Positions 1 to 11,600 of a stretch of DNA of 64,000 nt are shown one piece after another (the first letter of the stretch is position 1; each line of letters starts with the position of its first letter). A program made the position numbers and the translations under genes. The DNA is from Lucifuga dentata (taxonomy: Eukaryota > Chordata > Actinopteri > Ophidiiformes > Bythitidae): contig VXCM01002507.1 of NCBI GenBank assembly GCA_014773175.1, positions 61,405 through 125,404 on the forward strand, written 5' to 3'. Below the pieces are notes generated by a model. The model did not search any database, was not told the origin of the DNA, and saw nothing but the letters and a program-made list of their open reading frames with translations.

Positions 1-161
1 TTTGCCGTGTCCTCTGTAGAACTAGGCAGCCAGTGTTTCTTATAGAACAGCTGCCTACTGTGACAAGATTCTCCAGCTAGCGCCAGAGGGAGTGTGCTGC
101 CTGACCCAGATACACCCTAATACATTCTCCACTAATGACTTGCATTCACTCACATCTGGAC

Positions 162-162
<1 letters not shown>

Positions 163-203
<41 letters not shown>
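163..203. repeat. (GA)n microsatellite
   Basis: About 20 uninterrupted GA units. Confidence 0.95.
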
Positions 204-204
<1 letters not shown>

Positions 205-389
205 GCAAAATGATATAACTGCACCAGAGTGTAGCAGTGAAGTGTGTGTCAGTGAACTCTACATTCTACATTCAAAACGCTTATCTACACACACCAGAGT
301 ACAGATGGCTGTTATGACTCATCTCCTGAAATATTTTTCAGAATTTTGTAAATTATGCAAAACTGACTTTCATTAACTTGTCCTAGATT

Positions 390-427
<38 letters not shown>

Positions 428-1789
428 GAAAATAATTTCTCTGGAGTGTGAATAGTGAATGTCAGTAGTAATTAAAAATGGAAAAATGGGTGCTGATCAC
501 AGCAAAATGATCATTGTGTTTTGTCTCAAGGTCTCACCAAACTTGTTCAACATATAAATAGTGACCAGAATTTTTCATTATTGCACTATGTTTTATTGCA
601 CAAGTCTCCTGCACAGATATCTTTTTCCTCTAAAAAAACAAAACAAAAAAAAAACTATGCATATTGTTTTTACATGGACAATAATTTCAGTGTCTTCTGA
701 AACACAAATTGACCTGGGGTTGATACCTTCAGTTTGATCGTGTGTTCCACCAAACACAGTTGGCCACTTTGCAGGTGCAACTGCTGCTGGTTGGGGTGGG
801 GTGCCTGCACAGAGTTGGGGCAGGATCTGGTAGGGATCGCATGAACTGCCTGCATGTTACACATTTCTGTTGAGATTCAACTGTGGAAGGTGAAAAAATG
901 TAGCTGGTGAAGAGGTGACATGAGGCGTTTTACACACTGCTGAGGACAGCAGTGGAGTTAGCAGTAACAGTGAGGTTTAAGGGATTCTGAATGAGAAGAA
1001 AAAATGTGAAAGTCATCATCTTTCAAAGGCTATGACAGGAGCTGATGTGACTGGTCATTACAGAAACCTGACCTGACTCCACCTACTGATGCTGCATCAC
1101 TCCAATTAATTCATCCAGTTTGTGCTGGAGAAGGTACAGTTGCACAAAGTTTCATATATTGCTGAAACAAACCTAATACATAATGTGTCATCTGTATACC
1201 TACGGCATGCCTCTCCTCTCCTCTCCTCTCCTCTCCTCTCCTCTCCTCTCTACCTCCACTGTTCTACTGGTGGCATCTGTACGCAAGTCCTGATGATGAC
1301 ACAGCAATTTGCTGACATGCACCTGCAGATTTTAGGATTAAATGATGATGGACATTTAGACGAGTGTGCATGTGTGTTCAACCATCCGTGGGTAACTCTC
1401 AGCATAAGCTTCATTGCAATCATATGCAGAGGAGAAAGAGAAGGAGCGGGACAGAAAGAAAAAAGCAGAAGTGGGACAATGCAGGTCGGGAAACTGGAGT
1501 CTCACTAACGGCAAAACTCTAGTTAACTTTAAGAATTTAGACTTTGTTAAATATTACAAAGTAGTTTTCCTGGTGGATTGTTGTTAGATATTTTGAATGA
1601 CTTTTAATCAGAACTGCACTGTTTGTGTTCTGCAGCACATTTTTAGTGCTAGGTAGTGAGATGCTACCAGAGAGTGGTCATCAAGGTTACTGGACTCCTA
1701 AACTCTGTGTAGATCAGTCAAGTGTGAAATACAAGATCTGTTACTTGTTTGTTTCTCTAACCTAAAATCATTGCCTGGAAAATGTATGA

Positions 1790-1816
1790 TATCTATGGTG
1801 ATGATGGTGGTGGTGG

Positions 1817-1856
<40 letters not shown>

Positions 1857-1884
1857 NTATCTATGGTGATGATGGTGGTGGTGG

Positions 1885-1924
<40 letters not shown>
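1790..1924. repeat. GAT/GGT triplet repeat duplicated around an N
   Basis: The block tatctatggtgatgatggtg followed by (GAT)n occurs on both sides of N 1857. Probably one locus shown twice. Confidence 0.85.
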
Positions 1925-4403
1925 AGCAAGAAAAAGGAATAAAACAGATGAGAAGAAAGATTATAAAAATAAGTGGGTAGGGAGAGAGTAAAGCCATAGT
2001 AACAAACCAACAAATTCAACTGCATCACAACCATCAACTCAGCACCGTCTACATACATTTTTCATAGAAACATGTTATTTCTTGATCTCTCTTCTTTCTG
2101 TAGACTATAATTACCAGTTGCAACTATTAATAACAAACAATCATGGCAAAGTTTTTGCAGGCTTTGCAAATCTGACAAAATAATTAAGTGGCTATAGGTG
2201 TCTAGTTACTAGCAAAGACTTTTAGACTTGACAGACACATTGGTATTAATTTGGACATTGTCTGACTTTTGTTATTTTCCTAGAAGTGTGACATAGGAGG
2301 CTACGGAACCATTTGTGGACAATGTTCCACAAAGCGTTCCTCTCCCTTTGTGGAACATTGTCACAGTTGCAAAAACTTTAGATTGAGGCCTATAGAAATG
2401 CATCAGAAAGACAATCCCAAAGGTCCCGAACTGCCTTGACATTTCTTGGCTTCCATAACATGTTTACATCAACTTGTAACACATTTATAGATTTACCACT
2501 CACCTCATAGACAAGCCCACAAAGTATGAGACGAACGAGTGTTTGGTAAGAATCTGTGTTTCACAGTTACTGAGTGCTGCCAGGTTAGGACTGATGCTGC
2601 AGAAGATGAGCAGGTTTTTTTGGAGGGAGGGCCTTAAAGAGACAGTACCTAAAATTGAATGTTTTCATTCAGTGTGCACAGCAATGTTGCAGCAAAGGAA
2701 AATAGTAGGACCCACTGTTTATGTTTTGTTCCATTTCACACATTGCAAAGGTTAAAGATATATCTCTTTTAAATTTATAACAAACATGGACTCTATGATT
2801 ACAAATTTTTGGTTACTGTTAATTGTTTTATTTGTATTGTAGTGTATATAATTTCTGCATTTGCCAACTGCATTAAGTATTACATAGTCTTAGATAATTT
2901 TATGAATGTTAAGGACACAAGCTGTGAATATTCTAAAACAAAATCTAAAAATGGACATGAGTAACTCTACCTCACTGTGCTGACATGTGTTCAACATCTG
3001 TTTCTAAGGTAGAAAGTTGTGTAATTGTTTAGTTACTGTGAATAAGCTGGCCTTTTGTGCTTCTTTAACCCAGTACCTTAAAAGGGCCAAATATCACTGA
3101 TGTGTGCATGCTGATTTAATTATGGGCAAATGTTAGCCTTGATGAGCAATGAAAGGTTGCCTGGCTACTGATGGTCAGTGTGGCTTTCAAGGACACAAAG
3201 CATTTTGAATTCTAAATTAACGGGTGGAAAGAGGATTCATAATAAAAGCTAAAGGAGGTCTGAGAGCAGATGGATGGGCCCTGGGTCACTTTTTACTCTC
3301 TTCTTGTCTGTAAATCATTGTGATTTTTGGAAAATGAAAAGTAAAGAATCTCTGCAAAATTTGTGATGGCATGGTTTGTGTTTTTTCTATTAACTTTGTA
3401 AGAGCAGCAGTAAACATGAAGCACTGAAACACATTTTCAGTGGGATGTTGGTAGATGTGGAGTTGCGTGAAGTGGCTTTGCTGCCATCTGCTGGTCTCAT
3501 GCATCATAGTCTTACTGCACAGTACAGAGAGACTCAGGACCATAATGTTGTAACAATGTTCTGAACATATATACGTTTCAAAATAGCTTTTCATAAATCA
3601 ATATATAGATTTTCTGCATTTTTCTTTGACTTATGTGCTCTTATGTGTTTATTTGGGATAATAATGTATCTATCTATTGATAGTATATTGTAAAGCTTGA
3701 ATTGGATCTCAGTTTAAATATTTTTCTCTATGTCGTTGAAAATAGGAGCTAGGTTTGGAAAGCTGAGCCTGATTTGTTGGGATGCCATAAAAACTATCCC
3801 ATGTAAAGACACCAAAGAACCATGCAAAGCAACCGTATACCAATACATATGTTTTTCAATACATAGCAATTAAACATGTTTTTCTTTCTTTGGCCTTACT
3901 ATATATTTTTATAATTGCTGTTTTACAGTATATTTGACCTAAACCTAAAAGGAAAGTTCCTCTGATCCTTTGGTTGGATTTAACACATGAACCATGTTTG
4001 TGCACAGACTATGTTTTCCCAGAGTTATATGGTAAATATTACCTTTATGGTTGTAAGTAATGATTAATTTCATAACCAATTAATCTGCTGACACTGATAC
4101 TTCAATTAAGTAGTAAACTGAAACTGTTTAGTATATAGAAAAAGTTGTGGAAAAAAAAAAACAGACAAATTGTGATGTCAAGGCACCAGAGTTTACATTT
4201 TTTTTAATTGATCAGTTTTCAACTGACACTGGCATGAAATTGAGAAAAGGAGGGAAATCCTCACATTTCAGATGATGTAACCAGAAAATTTTGTGGTAAT
4301 TTTACATGGTATATTAGTTAAATGATTAATTGATTATCAAAACCTCACGTGATCATTTTCCCCTCAATCAAGGAAACAATTAATGGTCTATTTCAGAAAC
4401 TAA

Positions 4404-4407
<4 letters not shown>

Positions 4408-4453
<46 letters not shown>

Positions 4454-4480
4454 NCCTCCCTCCCTCCCTCCCTCTCTTTC
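4408..4480. repeat. (CT)n/(CCCT)n tract forming a splice pyrimidine tract
   Basis: Directly precedes the nhs acceptor at 4486. It contains N 4454. Confidence 0.9.
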
Positions 4481-4486
4481 TCTCAG

Positions 4487-4639
4487 CGGTGTCAAACCTG
4501 GATGTAGAGAGTAAGCTATCAGTTCACTATCAGGCTCCATGGCATCAGCACCACAACGTGTTCCATCCTTGCACCCGAGCACCATGTGTGGAGGAGCTGC
4601 ACAGAAGCGCTCAGCTCAGCCTCAGAGCCCTGCACCGAG
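4487..4639 (+). CDS. nhs: nhs exon: VSNLD...LHR block
   Basis: This is the first nhs exon in the window. The acceptor TCTCAG ends at 4486 and the exon starts with two bases (CG) of a split codon, then [12 protein letters not shown] and the conserved CVEELHR. The donor is GAG|gtcaga at 4640. The block matches the region that follows the WAVE-homology domain in NHS. The upstream polypyrimidine tract is entirely a (CT)n/(CCCT)n microsatellite (4408-4480) containing an N at 4454. Confidence 0.93.
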
Positions 4640-6351
4640 GTCAGAGAGGCTGCTGCACTCTCTTTGCATTCAGTCCTGTACATATTTGTGCGCATATGCA
4701 TGTTTGCTCATGTGTGTGTGTGTGTGTGTGTGTGTGTTTGTGCATCATAGACGAACAGCAGCGCCAGCGGTNATGTGTGTGTGTGTGTGTGTGTGTGTGT
4801 TTGTGCATCATAGACGAACAGCAGCGCCAGCGGTCCACCAGTCGGGAACGGAACAGGGTGACCATCTCTATCTCAGTAGCGCCCCCTATGCCTTCCTTTC
4901 CCTCACCACACACCATCCGCCGGCAACAGAGGAGTCGCCTGGCACGAGCAGTAAGGATGACACAGTTTGCACCAGTGAATGTTTGCTATATCTCAATTAA
5001 TTAATCAATTAATCAATTACACACTTATGTCACTTTACAACTAGACAATGTTTGTCTTATAGTCAAGTGAAGTACAAAATAGAGAAGAAGACATTAAAGT
5101 TCATAGTGGCATTTACTAGGACATTATAGAAACATTTTCCTGTTGTCTTCATTTAGTACACACATCTTTTGACACTTTCTATGCTTATGTGTGTGTTGCA
5201 ATAAACTGACAGAGTATTTCATTTTGATGTTGCCATGCAGCAAGAGAGAGCAGAGCTGGAGCGAGAGTTAGACTATCAGCCCAGGAAGGTAATATATGAA
5301 CTCTATCATTCCTGTTAATGGTTAATATTTTGACAGCTGGAAGAGCTGTGATTGTTCACAATACTCTCCTCCTGTTTACATTTGGACTTTGATGTAACAC
5401 ATTGCCATTTTATATTTTATATTATATCCCATTTATGTTTCTGTCACTGTTGTTATCATGCTATAGTATTTTCACACTGACTTCTTTCCTTCTTTCTTTC
5501 TGATCCTCCTGAAGGAGAGGACCGTGAGAGAAACGGAGATGCAGACCATACAAAGAAAAGTAAGAAAGCTAACAGATACAGCCTCACATCTTAAAAAAAA
5601 AAAAAAAAAAAAATCAAATTTTAAATTCATAGCTGAAAGATTTGCACACTCCACGTTTGCACACTCAATGAAAATGGTGTGTTTTCTGCTGCTTATAGGA
5701 AAGACCACGGAGAGAAGCAGATATCCAGATGATCCAAAGAAAGGTAATGAAGATGCTTGAATCATTAAGAAATATAAAAGATGAATATGATTAAAATGTT
5801 TTGGTTTTCTTAGGTGGTTATTGACGGATTAAATAATGGTCAGATACTGAGCGTTTGTAAGTGTGAATGAGATTTTGCAGGACTTTAGAGGAAACTTAAG
5901 AAAGGGAACAGTTTACATCTGTCATTCCTTCATTTAATCATTTGGTTCACTCATTAATCATAATAAACCATTGCTTTGCTTTTTTGTTTTTTCTGTCTTC
6001 ATACGTTGTGTTCATAGTTTGAGAGGTTTTACTTACTTCAGGCATTTGAAGGTTGCATCTTCATTCCATGGAACAGAAAGGTATCAAGTATTTTTTATTT
6101 TGTTTTAAATTAACTCTCAATTTGTATGTGTGTTTTGTTTTTTTGAGATTAGTTGTTAGTATTACATTTTGATAGTTCGGCCCTTCATTATTACTTCTGC
6201 CAAGGAGGTCATGTTTTTACCCCCATTGGTTTGTTGGTTTTCTTGTTTGCTTGTTTATTTGTTAGCCCAAAAAGTAATGATCTTATTTTGACCAAGCATG
6301 GCCCAGGGAAGAACCCATTAAATTTTGGAGTCGGGTTCATGGGTTTATCCA

Positions 6352-6393
<42 letters not shown>

Positions 6394-8593
6394 NAAAAAA
6401 AAAAAAAACAGACATGTACACAGTATTAATCACACTCCAGACACACTGATTTATAATATTATTCACTTAAAATTGTACAAACATAACAAAACCCGGTAAT
6501 TTAACATAAAAGATGTAACATATCTGTTTTATCTCATCTGTGTGCTCACAATAGCTAGCCAACATTTCACTCACATTTAACATTCATGCTAGTATTTTCA
6601 AAGAACTCATTCTGAACAAGAACATAGCAAACTTAATTGTACAAATAAATAACTTTTTAAAACATATTCAACTGTATTATGTAGTGTAGCTCACCTAAGG
6701 TGCTTTAAAGATGTGGTAGTGTTATGGTGCAACGATCATCATCACTTGTCACTGTACCATCTACTATGCACAAAATAAATTGAAAATAGTTTCAAAGTTT
6801 CTATACATCCCACACTTGCTCAACCTTGGTGGAGGTATGTATTCTAATAAGTGTTCTTGTAGTATTTGTGGTTTTGCCTTTACATATTGGTGCTGATAGT
6901 ATAGAAATGTACTTTATAGATAGTGGCTGTGGCATGCTACACATTGGTTTGGTTTTCTAATTTGTCCTCTGATTAGTTTATGCATTAAAATTATAGGATT
7001 CCGTATTATACTATCCATATAACATTGCTTGTTCTCAATATAATGTTGCTGTCTGTCTGTCTGTCTCTCTGTCTGTCTGTCCCTTCCAGGCTACCTCAAC
7101 AGGGGAAGGTGAAGTGGGTGAGGTCTTGGGAAGCCTAAGAGCTAAGGCCTCTGTCTCCAATGCCCCCTCCACCCTGGACAAACAGACAAACCAGTCCAAG
7201 GAGAACACCCCAGCATCGGATCAGAAGATAACTGCTGACTCCCACGCCATTTCCTCCTGCATCATCCCCATCAACGTCACAGGTAAAGGGGAATACTCAA
7301 CATAGGGGCCATTTGTTAGCCTCTGTCTCATGCATCTGCATTTCAAATAAGAGGCTGTCACATTGGTTTTAAAAGGCTTGTGTCTCCTGGAATTGCTGCA
7401 GGTGTTGGGTTTGACAGGGAAGCAAGTGTCCGTTGCTCTCTCGTCCATTCGCAGTCGGTTCTTCAGAGGAGAAGGAAGCTGAGGAGGAGGAAGACTATCA
7501 CAGGAATACCCAAGCGAGTCCAACAGGACATGGGTACATCATACACCCAATTCTTGAATAAAAATTATTGGGTTTTATTTATTTATTTATTAATAACAGC
7601 GGTCTTCATTTTTGTAGTTTTGGCCATTATTCCTATTAATTATAATTAGTAGGGAAAGTGGCTTAGTGGTTAGCACTGTTGCCTCACAACAAGAAGGTCC
7701 TGGGTTCGATTCTGACTGGGTCCTTTCTGTGTGGAGTTTGCATGTTCTCTTCGTGTTTGCGTTGGTTTTCTCTGGGTGCTCTGGTTTCCTCACACCTCCA
7801 GAAACATGCAGGTTAGGTGAACTGGAAACTCTAAATTGACCATAGGTATGAATGAGAGTGTGCATGTCTGTCTCTATGTATCAGCCCTGTGATTGGCTGT
7901 CCAAGTCTTGCCCAAAGACCACTAGGATATAGGCTCCATTCCCCCGCAACCCTGAATAGGATGGATGGATATTAGGGCAAGCTAATAAATTCACAGCTGA
8001 AGCATATGTACTAAACTAAATATTTGGAAGGAGAAATGAAGGTGGAAATTAAAAGCATTACCCAAACTGTCCATTGTAAAAGTCCTTAAGATTTTGGAGA
8101 GCTGCTTCCTGATTCTGCTTTTACCTACTAGCCTGCAAACACTAATGAGTAAAAAGTCACCTCACTGATAGGCCTGATGGGCAAACCTACAAAAATAAGA
8201 CCAATGTAAAAACACATTCCACGCAGTATCTGGACTTTATCTAGAAACTCTCCTCAGCATGCTCTTTCTGTTTCCATTCAGACTCAGATGAATCGCCAGT
8301 GGCAAGAGAGCGCACAGTGATCATTCATGCCAACCCACACCAACTCTCTCTGTGTCAGGAAGATCTCTCACTCAGCGGTCGCCTCCATCACACTCGTGAC
8401 TCTGGCTGCCAGACAGATGACTTCCTTATAGCATGTAAGTGTTTTAGAGTGGACAAGTACCCTTAGTCCGTTATTGCTGTTACTTTTAATCTGTCAGGCT
8501 CTCAAATGTTTTCTGTGTAGTAAGATGAGGAGTTTTCTATTGTCATTCCTGTAATATAGTAACTTTGTAGATTTTGGGTTACTTAAGGTCAGG

Positions 8594-8644
<51 letters not shown>

Positions 8645-11600
8645 GGTACAGCTGCTCCCTCCAGACGGCGCATTAGAGCTCAACGTTGCCATCAGGGAAT
8701 CCCTGCTTCTCTGTCTCATTCCACAGGCAACATTTCTTCCCTGGGTGACCAGTCAGACTGTACATACACCAATGCCTCGGCCTATGGTGGACGATTGAGA
8801 TCTCGCAGCCTTCCGCGAGAGGGTGGACGTCTGGTGGACAGCGATGAGGATGATGATGATGATAATTATGATGATGATGATGATGAAGATGAGGAAATGT
8901 CACCTTATGAAGCAGAGGACTTTATTCCACCTGGGCCTAGTCCGAGGATGAAAATTATGATGATGAAGGATGAAGAGGAGAGCACAGATGACCAGGCAGC
9001 TCCTGAGTCATTGCAGCTTGGGACCCTGAAGAGATTGCAGCGATCTGGGGAGAGGGACCGAGGGACTGGAGGCAGAGTGAGTCCAGAGCACAGCTGGATG
9101 GAGAGAGGCCGTTCCCGCTTGCCTCGCAAGGCTGACATGGGCAGCTGTGAGATTTCCTCTAGTTCAGATACTTTCAGCAGCCCAATTCACTCCGTGTCCA
9201 CCACAGGAGTCCTGGGCAGCCACGTGGACCACAAGGAGGACCACCAGTCATCCAGTGGGAACTGGAGTGGTTCCAGCTCCACCTGCCCCTCTCAGACCTC
9301 TGAAACCATCCCCCCTCCCTCTTCTCCACCACTGACAGGCTCATCCCACTGTGACTCGGAGCTGTCACTCAACACTGTGCCAAATGCCATTGATGAGGGA
9401 TTCACCTTGGACCCCTCGTATCATTCGGACCTCAGACCCCAAGGCCAAGGACATAGGTCAAGCTCATTTACGTCCTCAGCCACTGACCAACTGGATGATG
9501 CAGGAGTCAGTACAGCCAGCGAGGGGGAGTGGACTTACCCTCCAGACCAAGACCAGACTGATCCAGACCCAGACCCTGACCAGAACCAAAACCTTAGTCA
9601 GACCCATGGGTTAACCCAGGACTACAGTCCCAAACAAGGTTTAGAAGACCAAACCTGCTTCAGTGACAGTAAGACCAGCAACAATGACAAAGAGTCTGGC
9701 TCACCTTTCCTACCTGACACAGAGGGCTTCTACTCCTCTTCTGGGCATTTTGGAGAATGTAATCAGAGTTACAGAGGATACATGTATAACTATGCAGACC
9801 CAAAGCCTGACTGTGGCCAAATGAACACTGTGGCAGCACCACTATCCCACAGGGTCTACACCCAGCCCCCAGCTGACTTTAGAGCCAGCACTATGACCCT
9901 GGGGAGAACCTGTCGTCCACTGAGGAAACCCAAAGTCAAACCTCCACCACCCAAACGGAGCTCATCACTAAAGGAGAGGAGTATTAGTGTCGACGTAGGA
10001 ACAGACACACAGGCAGATCAGGACCAACCAAAGACAGTTAGTGAACAAGAGCTCACCTTGTCTTCCACAGATATAAACCTGGATCTGGGACTAGAGCTTG
10101 GAGGTGCCCCAGCACCATTACAGACATCTTGTCTAGTGGCAGAGCCTCTGGGGAAATGGGGAATAGGATTGGGTGAAACAGTGGACATAATTGAGCCCAT
10201 GTCCTTCAGCTCTACAGATACACACTCGTTCAAGGATGAAGGTGCTGTGCAATCTGACTATGCAGACCTGTGGCTTCACAACACTGAGCTGAAGTCCAGT
10301 AATGGCGAATACACGTCCATGTCCAACTCAAGCACAGCCACGGGTACTACTATCATGGAGTGTATCAAGTCACCAGACAGCTCTTCCTCCTCAACAGACA
10401 CCCAGACCCAGACCCTCGCGCCAGCTTCAGAGGCCAGGGCAGCTAGCCCGCCTCTACCACCTGAAGACTTTAAATTGGGGTCACCTGAGAAGCTGGCTGG
10501 CCTGGCCTCACCATCCAGTGGTTACTCCAGTCAGTCAGAGACACCAACGTCAACCTTGCCCTCATCTTCGGCGGCATTCTTCCCAGGACCTCATTCTCCG
10601 ACAACTGGCAAGAGAAAGCCCAAAGTGCCCGAAAGGAAGTCATCTCTCTCTTCACTGCAGCACTTCCCCAGAGAAGGAGCTTCCATTTCCTCTGGCTGTA
10701 AGAGAGACCCAGACTTCCCCCCTCCTCCATCTCAGCTTGATCTTAATATGCTTCATGGTGTTCATGCCAGACACACACTATCCCACCGGACGCACCATAT
10801 GCATACACTCCACCACAGCAAACACAGAGTTGCATCTGTTTTAGCCACTGGAGCAAAGACTTTGGCCCTTGATGGATCAAACGCAAACCCTCCAATTTCA
10901 AACTCCATCCAAAGCTCCAATCTTTTGCCGATAACTCCACCTGCTGTTCGTTCAGTGCAACTACATCCAGTCAGCCAATGTACAGACAGCTCTACCACTA
11001 CAGACAAGGAAACATTGAGTGGAACCGAGACTGCTGCCAGACCCAAATGTGCTCCTAGTGGGTCCACACTGGCTCCACCTCCAATAAACACTCGGCCTCT
11101 CCCTCCTCGTAGACCTCCTCCTCACAGACCTCCAGCTCAGGACCACACTTCATCTCCTGAACACTCCCAACTGCCTCCCCCTGGCCGCCACCCTGATGGT
11201 CCTCCATCATATGAAAGTCTGCTACTTAGACAAGATCGCTATGGACCCGGAACATTCTGGGCTATGACAGGCTTCAGAACCCGGATGGAACCACCATCAG
11301 AACCCGATGACAGCTCACCATTGCATCGGCCCGTGCCACGTGCTCCCCACCCATCACCTGTGGATCTACACACACATATCCAGTCTCACAAAGAGTTCAG
11401 AGGCCTCACACACTCAGCTCATGCCCACCCTGAGTTTAGGGTTTTGGGGGAGCGCTCATTCTCCCAGGATGATGATGAGGATGAGGATGATGAAGATGAG
11501 GAGGAGGAAGAGGAAGAGCAGGTGAAAGAGCCACAGAGAGTTGCATGTGCCAGAGGAGGCATTCGATCAGACCACCCTCCACCCCCAGCATATGATTTTG

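Larger units (their letters stand above)
1..4486. other. Upstream intron of nhs (no gene seen)
   Basis: No open frame here resembles a known protein. The first recognisable nhs exon begins at 4487 with a split codon, so this stretch is read as intron whose 5' exon(s), expected to encode the N-terminal WAVE-homology region, lie outside the window. It holds (GA)n at 163-203, poly(T) at 392-423, a CTCCT repeat near 1211-1251, a GAT/GGT triplet repeat at 1790-1924 interrupted by N at 1857, and AT-rich unique sequence elsewhere. Degenerate ATTAATCGATT-like pieces near 4055-4140 and 4320-4400 may be old hAT fragments. Confidence 0.7.

Noticed and set aside
1698..1997. Poly-His/poly-Ile and poly-Asp open frames on both strands
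   Set aside because: They are translations of a GAT/ATC triplet repeat, duplicated around an N. No conserved sequence beyond the repeat.
4739..4771. Apparent second copy of an nhs exon start
   Set aside because: Only the acceptor and about 20 exon bases are present before an N. It duplicates 4806-4833 exactly and is best explained by assembly.
4641..5004. Open frames with Cys-Val and Thr-His repeats around 4.5-5.0 kb
   Set aside because: These read through (TG)n and an N. The only supported coding parts are the nhs exons 4487-4639 and 4814-4950.
10302..10844. 180-codon + strand frame within the giant nhs exon
   Set aside because: It overlaps the nhs frame out of phase and has no recognisable motif, so it is an overlap artefact of compositionally biased sequence.
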